Notes: a model not told the origin generated them from the sequence alone. Counted from the first letter of the stretch, positions 52,130 through 61,932 are shown. The stretch: DNA of 64,000 bases from Acetobacter aceti NBRC 14818 (GCF_000193495.2 NZ_AP023410.1:372001-436000), one strand, 5' to 3'. A program made the numbers and translations.

Positions 52130-53452
52130 ATGGTGAGGGTCAGAAAGACCTGTTCATCCTGCTGGCGGGTCTGTGGGTTGATTGTCGGAACGGCTTTCCT
52201 TTTGTCCACCGAGACGGCCCGTGCAGCGGAAAGTCTGGACTGGCTTGCAGATCCCGGTGGCTGGAGTGGTCTGAAGAAACAATGGCAGAAAGCCGGTGTC
52301 GATGTCAGTATCGAGGATGTCGAGGAACTCTGGTCCATTCCGACTGGTGGGGCCTTGCCGTCCCAGCACTATGTCGGCCTGACGGATGTCGATGTCGTGC
52401 TTGATCTTGCAAGACTGGGTGGTAGCAGCGAACGTGACGGAGCCTGGGGCAAATTCGAGGTTAGCGCTCTTGATCTCAGAGGAAAGCCTTTCAGTAACTA
52501 TCCTCTGTATGCGTTCAATCAGACATCATCCAGCGAGGCCGATCCGAACCTGCGGCTGTATGAACTGGCCTACAACTGGACCAGTGCAGGCGGACATATC
52601 GACACGCGGATCGGCAAGCTCGACCTGAGTCAGGACTTCATGGTCAGCACGACGGCGCAGACTTTCCTGAACGCGTCGTTCGGCTGGCCGATGCTGCCGA
52701 GCAACAACCTCTACGGACAGGGACCGGCTTCTCCCGTCGCCACGCCGGCGGTCCGTCTGCGTTACGTCTTCTCGAAGGGGTGGCAGGCACAGATCGCCGT
52801 GGCGGATGATAACGGCACCGGGGCAAAGTCTTTCATCAACAATACCGACCCATGGAACCAGAATCAGGATCCGGGCGGCACACATTTCAATTTCAAGACC
52901 GGCACGTTCGTGATTGGCGAAGTTGCGCATAACGTCAATCACGATGGGAAGACGGGAACATACAAGGCCGGTTTCTACGTCGATACCGGGCGTTTCCCGT
53001 TGCAGGCCAATCAGGATGTCAGTCGCCGTGGCAACTGGGAAGTCTATATGGTCATGGACCATACGCTCCTGAAGAATAGAGGAGCAGGCGAACTGCGCGG
53101 GTTCGTGCGGTGGGAATATACGGGGCTGGCTGACCGCAACCAGATTTCCTCTTCACTGGATGCGGGTCTCGTTCTCGACGGTCCTTTTCATCGTTCCGGC
53201 GACAATGTGGGAATTGGCTTTGGTTACGCGGCTCCCAGCCATTACCTGATGCTCCAGCGTCCGGATGGCTCGGAGCGGCATCATGGCAATGAATACCATC
53301 TCGAATTGACCTACGCTGCTCAGGTTCTGCCATGGCTGGTGGTGCAGCCGGATGTGCAGGGACTGATCAATCCCAGCGGTGGTGCCTATGATTCAGGAAA
53401 AAAAGTGAAAGACGCGCTGATTTTCGGTCTGCATATGGATGCGTCTTTCTGA
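52130..53452 (+). CDS. oprB: OprB-type carbohydrate-selective porin
   Basis: About 440 residues. A signal peptide (VCGLIVGTAFLLSTETARA) precedes an OprB domain whose early region reads GGWSGLKKQWQKAGVDVSI and YVGLTDVDVVLDLARL. The barrel ends with Phe (HMDASF), a typical outer-membrane C-terminus. It allows sugar diffusion across the outer membrane, as in glucose-oxidising acetic acid bacteria. ATG 52130 is preferred over ATG 52085 because it gives a compact signal peptide and less overlap with the divergent YjbQ gene. Confidence 0.9.
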   Translation: MVRVRKTCSSCWRVCGLIVGTAFLLSTETARAAESLDWLADPGGWSGLKKQWQKAGVDVSIEDVEELWSIPTGGALPSQHYVGLTDVDVVLDLARLGGSSERDGAWGKFEVSALDLRGKPFSNYPLYAFNQTSSSEADPNLRLYELAYNWTSAGGHIDTRIGKLDLSQDFMVSTTAQTFLNASFGWPMLPSNNLYGQGPASPVATPAVRLRYVFSKGWQAQIAVADDNGTGAKSFINNTDPWNQNQDPGGTHFNFKTGTFVIGEVAHNVNHDGKTGTYKAGFYVDTGRFPLQANQDVSRRGNWEVYMVMDHTLLKNRGAGELRGFVRWEYTGLADRNQISSSLDAGLVLDGPFHRSGDNVGIGFGYAAPSHYLMLQRPDGSERHHGNEYHLELTYAAQVLPWLVVQPDVQGLINPSGGAYDSGKKVKDALIFGLHMDASF

Positions 53453-53546
53453 TCATTGAAACTGCGGCAATGTTTTCCCCTGCTGTGCAGACGGGCGCGA
53501 TGTGGCACAAGGCGGTCCCTGATCTCGATAATACGCAAGGAACGGC

Positions 53547-54467
53547 ATGATTACGCGCCTCTTTCCTGTCTGGGCCGTGCTGTTTTCCTATGCGGCGCTT
53601 GTCTGGCCGACAGTTTTTACGTCGTATGGCTGGGCCGTGACCTCTTTGCTGGCCTTCATCATGGTCACGATGGGCGTAACGCTCACGCCCAGCGACTTCC
53701 TCCGCATTGCCCGCAAGCCCAAGGCGGTCATTGCCGGGATCGGGCTGCATTACCTCGTGATGCCGTTGGCCGCGTGGCTGATCGCGACGATGCTGTCCAT
53801 GCCGGAAGATCTGAAAACCGGCATGGTTCTGGTCGGCTGCGTCGCCAGTGGCACGGCGTCCAACGTCATCATCTATCTGGCGGGTGGCGATGTGGCGCTG
53901 TCTGTCAGTATCAGCATGGTCTCGACGCTGGTCGGGATTGTCGCAACGCCGCTGCTGACGCGCCTGTATCTGTCAGCGGATGTGGCCGTTGACAGTTGGG
54001 GACTGTTTCGCAGTCTGCTGATGATTGTGGCTCTTCCGCTTGTCGGTGGACTGGCGATCAATACATTCTTTCACAAGGCGGTTCGGCGGATTGAACCGGC
54101 TCTGCCAGTCGTGGCCATGCTGTCGATCCTGCTTATCATTGCAAGCATTGTCGCCAGCGTGAAACCGTCGCTGGCAGCGGTTGGTCCGCTCGTGCTGGTC
54201 GGTGTCATCCTCCACAATGCGACCGGTCTGCTCGGTGGCTACTGGGGCGGGCGTCTGCTGGGGTTCGATGAGGCGGTCTGCCGGACGCTGGCCATTGAGG
54301 TGGGGATGCAGAATTCCGGCCTCGCGGCGACGCTGGGGCGACTTTACTTTGCGCCGCTCGCGGCCTTGCCGGGCGTAATCTTTTCAATCTGGCATAATAT
54401 TTCCGGCTCCATTCTGGCTGGCTACTGGAATGCGCATCCGGCCAGAAAAAGGACAGAAAGCGACTGA
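53547..54467 (+). CDS. Bile acid:sodium symporter (BASS) family transporter
   Basis: A 306-residue protein with about nine or ten membrane helices. Conserved segments are [34 protein letters not shown] (crossing helix) and [15 protein letters not shown]. These are BASS-family hallmarks found in PanS and YocS-like carriers of organic anions. The substrate cannot be assigned. Confidence 0.9.
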   Translation: MITRLFPVWAVLFSYAALVWPTVFTSYGWAVTSLLAFIMVTMGVTLTPSDFLRIARKPKAVIAGIGLHYLVMPLAAWLIATMLSMPEDLKTGMVLVGCVASGTASNVIIYLAGGDVALSVSISMVSTLVGIVATPLLTRLYLSADVAVDSWGLFRSLLMIVALPLVGGLAINTFFHKAVRRIEPALPVVAMLSILLIIASIVASVKPSLAAVGPLVLVGVILHNATGLLGGYWGGRLLGFDEAVCRTLAIEVGMQNSGLAATLGRLYFAPLAALPGVIFSIWHNISGSILAGYWNAHPARKRTESD

Positions 54468-54489
54468 AAGAGTCGTGACCAATGCCGAT

Positions 54490-55215
54490 TTAGCGCAGGC
54501 CGAGCCCTGATTTCAGACCTGCCGCATCTGTCTGCATTTCAAATCCGGGATGGCCGGGCTGAAAAAGCACGGACGATGAGAGGGGCCCAGTCACGACGGG
54601 ATCAAAACCCGCAGCTTTCACAAGATCTTCCACACGCTGCACGGAGATCGCGTCATCTCCGGCCACCGGGATGGCTAGTCGGGGAGGCTCCCTGCCTGCC
54701 TCGGACGCCAGAACGCTCATGTCGATGGAACTGAAACCGCGAACGATATGCGCGCCGGGGAAATAGCGCTGGGTTGTCAGGCCCGCACCATCCCGGTCGG
54801 CAATGGAAGCGATAGAACCGTCACGGAACGGATAGAAATTGGTGGCGTCCAGAACGGTCTTGCCTTGGAGCAGAGGGGCCAGTTTTTGTCCGACATCCGG
54901 GATGGCGCGATAGGGAACCGCAAGCAGCACGACCGTTCCAAATCGGGCGGCTTCTTCGGGCGTGCCAGCGGAGGCGTTCGGTCCAAGGCTGGCGGCCAGT
55001 TCTTTCGCGTTACGTATATTCTGAGCTGAAAACATCACCTGATAGCCAGCCTTGATCCACAAACCACCGAGTGTGCTCGCTACATGCCCCGCTCCAATAA
55101 TGCCGATTGTCGGGAGAGCATCTGCTGCACGGACAGGTTTTCCGGTCGTGGCGAGATCGGATAGCACTGTCAGGCCAGCCAGAAGAACGTGACGTCTTTT
55201 CATGATCGGTATCAT
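54490..55215 (-). CDS. Exported NAD(P)-binding F420-reductase-like protein
   Basis: A 241-residue protein. An N-terminal twin-arginine-like signal (MKRRHVLLAGLTVLSDL) is followed by a Rossmann fold starting IGIIGAGHVASTLGG, then VVLLAVPYRAIPDV and VLDATNFYPFRDG. These match the NADP oxidoreductase/F420 reductase-like family. A signal peptide on a nucleotide-dependent Rossmann protein is unusual and suggests export in folded form. It overlaps no gene and follows the cupin gene by 8 bases. Confidence 0.75.
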   Translation of the reverse strand: MIPIMKRRHVLLAGLTVLSDLATTGKPVRAADALPTIGIIGAGHVASTLGGLWIKAGYQVMFSAQNIRNAKELAASLGPNASAGTPEEAARFGTVVLLAVPYRAIPDVGQKLAPLLQGKTVLDATNFYPFRDGSIASIADRDGAGLTTQRYFPGAHIVRGFSSIDMSVLASEAGREPPRLAIPVAGDDAISVQRVEDLVKAAGFDPVVTGPLSSSVLFQPGHPGFEMQTDAAGLKSGLGLR

Positions 55216-55223
55216 CTGTTTCT

Positions 55224-55811
55224 TTATCCGTTCTTCGTGTTTTTGAGACCGAAAACAGGATCCGACTGAGGAAAAGGCAGGGTAGTCAGGCGACTGAGCT
55301 GTTCAGGCGTAGGCGCCTGCCGGACAATGTCGAAGCTTTGTTCGGGGGGATAAGCGCCGACCACCAAAAAATCATCGTCTGAAGACAGCTTCATGTGGCC
55401 GGTTCCTGCTGGTAGCAGGGCAATATCGCCGGCACGGACTTTGACCTGTCGCCCATTGGGGCCACCAAGCATCAAATGCGCCGAGCCACCTGCAAAACCG
55501 AGCACTTCATGCCCTTCTGTATGATAGTGGTGAAAGGAATAGACCCCATTGCGCCATTGGGGCGGCCAACCGTTCTGCTGGAACAGATTTTCAAAGTTTG
55601 CGGCAGGGTCTGGTCCGTCGATGGAAAGGGCGTTGCGATAGAGAACGACCGGCAGTTTCTGGTTGTTCGGAACCCAGTCATTTTTCTGAAGCAGAAAACT
55701 TTCGGTTCTGACAGGTGTGGCGGCTGCCGCTGACCGCACGCCACCTTTCCCCAAGGAAAGTCCCATTCCCGCCAGAATGGAATTGAAGACACGCCGTTCC
55801 ATGTCGGTCAC
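55224..55811 (-). CDS. Exported cupin-domain protein (YjlB-like)
   Basis: A 195-residue protein with a twin-arginine-like N-terminus (MERRVFNSILAGMGLSLG) and an Ala-rich cleavage region. The cupin metal motif is HHYHTEGHEVLGF, and the second motif is DIALLPAGTGHMKLS, in YjlB-like order. It probably binds a metal in the periplasm. It is upstream of and co-oriented with the exported Rossmann protein, 8 bases apart. Confidence 0.78.
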   Translation of the reverse strand: MTDMERRVFNSILAGMGLSLGKGGVRSAAAATPVRTESFLLQKNDWVPNNQKLPVVLYRNALSIDGPDPAANFENLFQQNGWPPQWRNGVYSFHHYHTEGHEVLGFAGGSAHLMLGGPNGRQVKVRAGDIALLPAGTGHMKLSSDDDFLVVGAYPPEQSFDIVRQAPTPEQLSRLTTLPFPQSDPVFGLKNTKNG

Positions 55812-55911
55812 TCCCGCTCTGAATCCGGAACGCCAACATGGCGCGCTCAGTTCATGGCCACCAAATCAAATAATATTGTCAGGCGGGAGCAGGCTAAGAT
55901 TGACTGCGGGC

Positions 55912-57282
55912 TTAGCCCTGTTTGGCTTCGCCGGGCGTCTCATGCGGGCGGGGAGTCATGGGAACGCTTTTCGGATCGATATTACGCAGGAAGCGTTCCG
56001 CCAGAGCGCCATAAAGCGGCTGTTTGCAGATCATCCTGGAGACACCGAAGGCCAGAAAGGAACTGGCGAGCAGGGCAAGCGTCACCTGCTGGTTGTCACA
56101 CATTTCCATGACGATCACGGTCGCCGTTAGCGGAGCCTGCACAACGGCAGAGAAATAGGCCACCGTACCAAGCAAAACCACTGCACCCGGCGTCGTATGC
56201 GGCAGGAACTGGGCGACCCAGCCGCCCATGCCCGCGCCCACGGACAGGGAAGGTGCGAACAATCCGCCGGGAATGCCGGAACAGTAAGACACGATGGTGG
56301 CGATGAATTTCAGAACGAAATAGGAAGCAGGATAATGCTCTTCGCCGTGAATGATCGAGCGGGCCTGTGAATAGCCGGTGCCGTAGGTCATGCCGCCGGA
56401 CGCCAGTCCAATGAGCGCCAGCACAAAGCCGCACAGGGCTGCGAAGGCAATTGGACGCTCAGCCACAAAACGTCCGGCTCGACCCGGCAATCCCTTGGAA
56501 GCGCGAATCAGAATGGCGGAAAAAGAGCCGCCGGTCACGCCACCCAGCAGCCCGCAGGCGATCACCGCCAGCCAGCTTACGCCGAGCGGCACAACGGAAT
56601 CCGTGTGGCCGAAATAGCTGTAATTGCCCATCAGTGCGATTGCCGTGACACCGGCCAGCACCACGCCGGCGAGGACCACGCCGCTGGTCCGCTGTTCGAA
56701 GGAGTGGGCCAGTTCCTCAATCCCGAACACGATACCGGCCAGCGGTGTGTTGAAGGCGGCGGCCACACCGGCAGCGCCCCCCGTCAGCACAAGGGCGCGG
56801 CGTGATACGAGCTCTCCCATATTGAGATACCGCCCCACGGCGTTCATGATGGCGGCGCCGATCTGCACGGTCGGGCCTTCACGGCCGATTGACGCTCCCG
56901 CCACAAGTCCGAGACAGGTCAGCCCGACCTTGGCTGCTGCGATTTTCAGCGACAGGATGCGATCGACAAGCTTCTGGTCAGAGAGATGCATACAGGCGAT
57001 CGCCTGCGGGATGCCGGAGCCCTGCGCACCACGGAAGAAGGTACGGGTCAGCCAGATCGACAGGGCCAGTCCGCCGGGTGTGACGATTAGCATCAGCCAG
57101 GGACTGTAGGAGATGATGAGATTGCGCAGATGCGCGGCCTGATCGGCGAGCGTCGCGAAGGTGATGGCTGCTAGCCCGACGACAATCGAGCCACCCCAGA
57201 AGATCAGTTTCCGTCGCCATTCAGCCGTAGTGATACGAGCTGTATCGCGGAAATGTCGGATGCGACCGGAGTGGGAAGCCAT
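55912..57282 (-). CDS. ClC-family chloride channel/antiporter
   Basis: A 456-residue polytopic membrane protein. The three anion-selectivity motifs are present: GSGIPQ, GREGPTVQIG and GGLFAPSLSVGAGMG. Sequence and length match ClcA-type transporters without a CBS domain. Acid-resistance roles are known for some members; nothing here proves it. Confidence 0.92.
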   Translation of the reverse strand: MASHSGRIRHFRDTARITTAEWRRKLIFWGGSIVVGLAAITFATLADQAAHLRNLIISYSPWLMLIVTPGGLALSIWLTRTFFRGAQGSGIPQAIACMHLSDQKLVDRILSLKIAAAKVGLTCLGLVAGASIGREGPTVQIGAAIMNAVGRYLNMGELVSRRALVLTGGAAGVAAAFNTPLAGIVFGIEELAHSFEQRTSGVVLAGVVLAGVTAIALMGNYSYFGHTDSVVPLGVSWLAVIACGLLGGVTGGSFSAILIRASKGLPGRAGRFVAERPIAFAALCGFVLALIGLASGGMTYGTGYSQARSIIHGEEHYPASYFVLKFIATIVSYCSGIPGGLFAPSLSVGAGMGGWVAQFLPHTTPGAVVLLGTVAYFSAVVQAPLTATVIVMEMCDNQQVTLALLASSFLAFGVSRMICKQPLYGALAERFLRNIDPKSVPMTPRPHETPGEAKQG

Positions 57283-57430
57283 CGTGTATTAGTCAACTCA
57301 TGTCTTGCGGCAGAAGTCCGGGTTCGACTCTACACAGTAAAAGGTCTTCGTCAGGGCTTACGCCCGACGCCTGCCTATTCCAAGCGCAAACCCACCCAAT
57401 GGTTCCATTCCGGCAGGCCGGTGTGAGATT

Positions 57431-58363
57431 TTAATAACACCTTGTGGCGTGTGCGAGGACAATGCCGCTGTTCTTGGCCTTGTGTTCCGGTTCGACGTGA
57501 ATGTTGATCACGCAACGTCCAAGCTCGTTACGGAGACCTGCTTCGATGCGGTCGCAGATATCGTGCACGACAGCGACCGTCATGGTGCCCGGGACCACCA
57601 GATGAAACTCGATGAAGGTGATTGCTCCGACTTCGCGGATGCGGATATCGTGCGCTTCAAGAGCACCTACGGCTTTTTCAGCGATCACCTCGTTGAGTTT
57701 GGCCAGCGTCGCTGAGTCAGGGGCCTCATCCATCAGGCCAGAGACGGATTGACGCAGCATCTCCCAGCCCACTCTCAGGACGTTGACGGCGATAAGCGCC
57801 GCAATGGCCGGATCGAGCCAGTGCCACCCGGTGAGCGGGATCAGGGCAAGCCCCGCCACCAGACCAAATCCGGTCCAGACATCGGAAAGCACATGTTGAC
57901 CACCGGCGACCAGTGCAGGAGAGCGGATACGCCGACCGATGCGGAGCATGGTCAGACCCCATGCCAGATTGACGGCGGTGGCCACGCCATTCAAGGCTAG
58001 CCCGAACCACGGAGCGCCAACATTCTGGGGGTGGACAAAACCTTCGTATGATTCACGGGCGATCAGGAGAGCGGTCACCAGCACCATGGCGCTCTCGATA
58101 ATCGCTGAGAGATACTCGGCTTTGTAATGTCCGTAGGTGTGATTGTCGTCAGCGGGTCTTTCCGCGAGGTGAATGGCCCATAGACCACCGATTGCGGCAG
58201 CGACATTGATGACGGTTTCAAGAGCATCAGATTTCAGGGCGATGCTGCCTGACACCGACCATGCGGCATATTTCAGTCCGAGAGCGACAAGACTGATACC
58301 GAGACTGACCCACGCAATCAGGTTCTTGCGTCGCTCGATCGTCTGTCCTTCCGATTCAGACAC
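57431..58363 (-). CDS. Cation diffusion facilitator (second copy)
   Basis: About 310 residues. Six membrane helices include VALGLKYAAWSVSGSIALKSDALETVINVAA, with the metal-site Asp in SDALET. ADDNHTYGHYKAEYLS and a C-terminal cytoplasmic domain (HDIRIREVGAITFIEFHLVV) follow. GTG 58363 (VSESEGQTIERR) is preferred: it overlaps the upstream CDF stop by 8 bases. The longer frame to 58489 adds a Cys/Ser-rich leader wholly inside the upstream gene. It probably exports Zn, Fe or another divalent metal. Confidence 0.86.
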   Translation of the reverse strand: MSESEGQTIERRKNLIAWVSLGISLVALGLKYAAWSVSGSIALKSDALETVINVAAAIGGLWAIHLAERPADDNHTYGHYKAEYLSAIIESAMVLVTALLIARESYEGFVHPQNVGAPWFGLALNGVATAVNLAWGLTMLRIGRRIRSPALVAGGQHVLSDVWTGFGLVAGLALIPLTGWHWLDPAIAALIAVNVLRVGWEMLRQSVSGLMDEAPDSATLAKLNEVIAEKAVGALEAHDIRIREVGAITFIEFHLVVPGTMTVAVVHDICDRIEAGLRNELGRCVINIHVEPEHKAKNSGIVLAHATRCY

Positions 58364-59423
58364 GGTCTGTACCGACGCAGTTGACGTCACACGCTTCGGT
58401 TTCGATCTGGATGGTTGTATGGATGATGCCGAAGCGTGTGCGCAGCATTTCGTTGGCAGTGTCCAGAATTCTCTGATCACTCCCGTCATCAGACGTCCGG
58501 ACCAGATGCGCTGTCAGGGCTGTTTCCGTGGTGCTCATCGCCCAGACATGCAGGTCGTGCAGGTCGGTGACGCCGGGAAGGGCGCGGAAGAACCCGTCGA
58601 TTTCGTTCATGTCGATCCCCTTGGGAACCGCATCGAGCGCCATATCGAGCGAATCCCGCAGCAACGACCACGTTGTCAGGACAATTAGCGCTGAAATGAG
58701 CAGACTGATGGCCGGATCAAGCCATTGCAGCCCCGTCAGCAGGACCAGCCCGCCGGTTATAACCACAGCCAGCGACGCCAGCGCGTCGGTCGCCATATGC
58801 AGGAAAGCCCCGCGAATATTGAGATCGTTCTTCTGTCCCTTCATGAGCAGAAGCGCCGTGCCGCCATTCACGAGAATACCGAGAGCCGCCACGACCATGA
58901 CGGTCCAGCCGGAAACGGTTTCCGTGGGATAAAGCAGCCGCAGAACGGCTTCCCATGCGATGCCGCCGGTGACCAGAAGCAGGATCACGGCATTGGAAAG
59001 CGCTGCAAGAATGGAGGAGCGACGCAGGCCGTAGGTATAGCGTGCCGTCGGGCTTCTTCTCGCAAGATTGTGGGCCAGCCAGGCGGCTCCCAGCGCGAGA
59101 ATGTCGGACAGGTTATGTCCGGCATCGGCCAGCAGCGCGAGGGAGTGTGAGAGAACACCCCATATGGCTTCAATCACCAGATAGGCGCTGTTGAGCACCA
59201 TACTGATGGCGAAAATCCCACCGAACGTATCCGGCGCATGATGATGGTGGCCGAAAAGACCGTGATCATGGTCGTGATGATCATCGTGGTCGTGTCCATG
59301 ATCATGCCCGCTGCAATTGCTCCCGTGATGATCGTGAGCATGCGCTGAATGGTCGTGATCCGTGTGATCATCATGGCTGTGATCATGGTCGTGGGTGTCG
59401 TGCGAACACTCTGAGCCGTGCAT
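58356..59423 (-). CDS. His-rich cation diffusion facilitator (ZitB/CzcD-like)
   Basis: A 355-residue CDF transporter. The N-terminal ~60 residues are extremely His/Asp-rich (HDHDHSHDDHTDHDHS and similar), a likely cytosolic metal buffer. Membrane helices with SLALLADAGHNLSD and FLHMATDALASLAVV carry the paired Asp/His transport sites of ZitB/CzcD-type zinc exporters. It is followed by the second CDF gene with an 8-base overlap; cmk lies 32 bases upstream on the same strand. Confidence 0.9.
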   Translation of the reverse strand: MHGSECSHDTHDHDHSHDDHTDHDHSAHAHDHHGSNCSGHDHGHDHDDHHDHDHGLFGHHHHAPDTFGGIFAISMVLNSAYLVIEAIWGVLSHSLALLADAGHNLSDILALGAAWLAHNLARRSPTARYTYGLRRSSILAALSNAVILLLVTGGIAWEAVLRLLYPTETVSGWTVMVVAALGILVNGGTALLLMKGQKNDLNIRGAFLHMATDALASLAVVITGGLVLLTGLQWLDPAISLLISALIVLTTWSLLRDSLDMALDAVPKGIDMNEIDGFFRALPGVTDLHDLHVWAMSTTETALTAHLVRTSDDGSDQRILDTANEMLRTRFGIIHTTIQIETEACDVNCVGTDRV

Positions 59424-59455
59424 GGAAGCATCGCCCCCGTTTTTCTCTGGCGGGG

Positions 59456-60160
59456 TCAGGAGCAGAGATCCTGCGCACGCACGGAGGGGATGTTCACATT
59501 TTTCGCCTTCAGTACATCACGAACAATACGCAGCGTTTGGGCCAGAACTTCGTCAGCAGTCAGCGTGTCCGTCTCGATCTTGATAGCGTCCTCTGCCATA
59601 CGCAAAGGGGCTGAGGCGCGGGTGCTGTCGGCGTGGTCTCTCTCGATGAGCGCGATTTCAACGGTGCGGACACGCTGGTCCCGGTCAGCCGCGTCATCAG
59701 TGCCACCGTTCTGAATGTAACGTCGGACAGCGCGGGCATATGGGCTGGCGGTGATGAAGAGCTTTACATCGGCATCCGGAAAAATGACCGTGCCAATATC
59801 GCGACCATCGAGCACGGCACCATTCTTGCGCGCAAACAGGCGCTGCATGTCGACAAGAGCCTGACGAACGGCATTGTCGCGAGCAACAAGGGAGGCGGCG
59901 GCATCGACATCCGGTGTGCGGAGGTCCGCGCGTTTCAGGTCAGCCAGCGAGAGGCCACGAGCGATGCTTTCTCCTGACGTGGAAGCGGGATCAAGCCCCG
60001 CATTGATCATCAGTCGCGCCACGGCCCGATACAGTAGGCCGGTATCGAGATGCGGCAACCCCAGAGCTTCAGCCAGACGCTTGGAAAGGGTGCCTTTTCC
60101 GGCCGCTGCCGGACCATCCACAGCAATGATGGGCGCCGATCCTGTCACCGGTCTTGTCAT
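59456..60160 (-). CDS. cmk: Cytidylate kinase
   Basis: A 234-residue NMP kinase that phosphorylates CMP and dCMP. The P-loop is DGPAAAGKGTLSKRL (residues 15-29), and DTGLLYRAVARL plus DGRDIGTVIFPDADVKLF are typical Cmk motifs. In many bacteria it precedes rpsA; here the two are about 30 kb apart. It starts the minus-strand cmk-CDF-CDF group. Confidence 0.94.
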   Translation of the reverse strand: MTRPVTGSAPIIAVDGPAAAGKGTLSKRLAEALGLPHLDTGLLYRAVARLMINAGLDPASTSGESIARGLSLADLKRADLRTPDVDAAASLVARDNAVRQALVDMQRLFARKNGAVLDGRDIGTVIFPDADVKLFITASPYARAVRRYIQNGGTDDAADRDQRVRTVEIALIERDHADSTRASAPLRMAEDAIKIETDTLTADEVLAQTLRIVRDVLKAKNVNIPSVRAQDLCS

Positions 60161-60389
60161 GGAGAAACATCCTTTGATCTGGTGCTGTTTTGTGGCGCGA
60201 TACGCGGACAGGACTCTGGCGTCAATCTGCCTGTGAAACGGCGAGCCGCCTTCGTGGTGCGTTTATATCGAGGCTTGTTCGCCGCTGCCACGCTGAAATC
60301 AGAATTTTTGAACGATCGGATCAGAAGAGTGTCGGTCGATTGAAACTACGATGTCAGAGACCACATGAGGTGCAGACAGGGAGAGGCGA

Positions 60390-60452
60390 GTGGGACGTAC
60401 ACTGATAACCGTTGGTCTGGCGATTGTTCTGGTCGGAGTGAGGAAGGACTGA
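60390..60452 (+). pseudogene. Remnant of a DUF2905 membrane protein gene
   Basis: A GTG-started fragment with a GGGAGAGG site upstream reads VGRTLITVGLAIVLVGV and then stops after KD. This matches the first helix of DUF2905 proteins, which normally continue for another ~45 residues with LGRLPGD and a second helix. The downstream bases contain only an unclear shifted trace. A frameshift or deletion has removed the rest. Confidence 0.6.
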
Positions 60453-60534
60453 TAGGGATAAACCGGCAGACAAGAGACCGATTTTCAGGTTGGGAAGACA
60501 CTATGATGATCGCCAGCGATCATGGCCTGTCACG

Positions 60535-60942
60535 ATGAGCAGTGAAGGCGGAAAGAACGTGCCTGCACGCGCAACCAGCTGGTCCTTGCGCTTTCGTTGG
60601 CGTGCTCTCACTCTGTGCGGCGCTCTGGCGGCCTGTCAGGCATCGCCGGTCGTCAGCACGAAACCGACGCCTCATACATTGGTTTATAGCTACATGATGG
60701 CGCATGGCATGGCGCGTGGAGCCGTGATGTCAGGTGGCATAACACCTCGCAGGCTCACTGAAATCATCGTGCTGGATCATGAGGCGCTGCTGGCCGTTGC
60801 GCGGGAAGAATCGCTGCCGAGTGACAGCAACATGCGTGCGGCGAACAAGGCGATCGAGCAGTTGATCGCAACGACGACGCCGGTAGATGGTGCACCGACC
60901 TCTCCGTCACCCGACACAAAATCGGCTTCCGGAGGGCCGTGA
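60535..60942 (+). CDS. Small putative lipoprotein
   Basis: About 135 residues. A basic N-terminus is followed by WRALTLCGALAACQA, a possible lipobox (LAAC). The rest is a mixed helical sequence with VYSYMMAHGMARGAVMSGG and a Ser/Pro-rich tail. I do not recognise a named family. ATG 60535 is preferred; ATG 60490 is in frame upstream. A hairpin separates it from secF, which is convergent. Confidence 0.55.
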   Translation: MSSEGGKNVPARATSWSLRFRWRALTLCGALAACQASPVVSTKPTPHTLVYSYMMAHGMARGAVMSGGITPRRLTEIIVLDHEALLAVAREESLPSDSNMRAANKAIEQLIATTTPVDGAPTSPSPDTKSASGGP

Positions 60943-60945
60943 AGC

Positions 60946-60978
60946 GTATCAGTGAGAAAGGCTTTTTCTCACTGATAC
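60946..60978. terminator. Convergent hairpin between lipoprotein gene and secF
   Basis: A 14-bp perfect stem (60946-60959 with 60965-60978) and a 5-base loop. No T-run follows on the plus strand, so it may act as a stabiliser or weak terminator. Confidence 0.65.
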
Positions 60979-60990
60979 TGCAATATTCTC

Positions 60991-61932
60991 TCAGATTTCC
61001 TGTTTCACTGCAGGACGCGTGTCCTTGCGCAGGCGCTTTTCACCCAGAAGCAGCAGCAGTGGCGCTGCGATGAAAATTGAGGACGACGTGCCGACCACGA
61101 TGCCGAACAGCATCACCCAGGCAAATCCGGACAGGCTTGCACCACCGAAGAAAGCCAGAGGCAGGGCTGCCAGAAAGACCGTGGTGGACGTCCCCAGCGT
61201 ACGGCTCAGGGTCTCGTTGATGGAAAGATCAAGCAGTTCCCGCAGCGGCATGGTGCGATAGCGCCGCAGGTTTTCACGGATACGATCATAGACCACCACC
61301 TTGTCATTGGTGGAGTAGCCCAGAATAGTCAGGATCGCTGCGACCATCACAAGGTCGAACTCAAAGTGGGTCAGCACGAGAAAGCCCACGGTCTTGGTCA
61401 GGTCGAGCACCAAGGTGACGACTGCCGAGAGAGCGAACTCCCACTCAAAGCGGAACCAGATATAGGCGAGAATCATCAGCAGACTGATGCCGAGCGCCAG
61501 TAGTCCGTTGCGGAACAGTTCGGCTGACACGGACGCGCCGACCGCGTCGGCCCGCACGATGGTCGCGCCTGGCTGTGCTTCGGTGATGGCGTGGCGGACT
61601 TCATCGACAACCGCATTGGTGTTTGTCTGCTCGTTTGCACCCAGCCGGATCAGCACGTCATCAGGGCCGCCGAAGGCCTGAACCCCGTCGGTCTTGAGAT
61701 TGTGCGCCGTCAGTGCGGTCCGGATCTTGCCGAAATCCGCTGGGCCATTCGTCTTGGCTTCCACGACGATGCCGCCACGGAAATCGAGACCAAGTGTCAG
61801 GCCGGGATGGAAGAACAGGATGACTGAAGCCAGCGACAGCACGGCGGAGGTTGCCAGTCCGACAAATCGGCCACGCATGAAGTTGATATGCGTATCCTTG
61901 CGGACAAAGCGCAGGAGGGGACGTCCGAACAT
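60991..61932 (-). CDS. secF: Protein translocase subunit SecF
   Basis: About 313 residues with six membrane helices. The P1-type region LGLDFRGGIVVEAKT and the late ILGYSTNDKVVVYDRIRENLR motif identify SecF of the SecDF complex, which uses the proton gradient to aid export after SecYEG. ATG 61932 is chosen because it lies 10 bases after the secD stop with GAGAGG as ribosome site. A longer frame to 61977 would overlap secD. Confidence 0.95.
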   Translation of the reverse strand: MFGRPLLRFVRKDTHINFMRGRFVGLATSAVLSLASVILFFHPGLTLGLDFRGGIVVEAKTNGPADFGKIRTALTAHNLKTDGVQAFGGPDDVLIRLGANEQTNTNAVVDEVRHAITEAQPGATIVRADAVGASVSAELFRNGLLALGISLLMILAYIWFRFEWEFALSAVVTLVLDLTKTVGFLVLTHFEFDLVMVAAILTILGYSTNDKVVVYDRIRENLRRYRTMPLRELLDLSINETLSRTLGTSTTVFLAALPLAFFGGASLSGFAWVMLFGIVVGTSSSIFIAAPLLLLLGEKRLRKDTRPAVKQEI

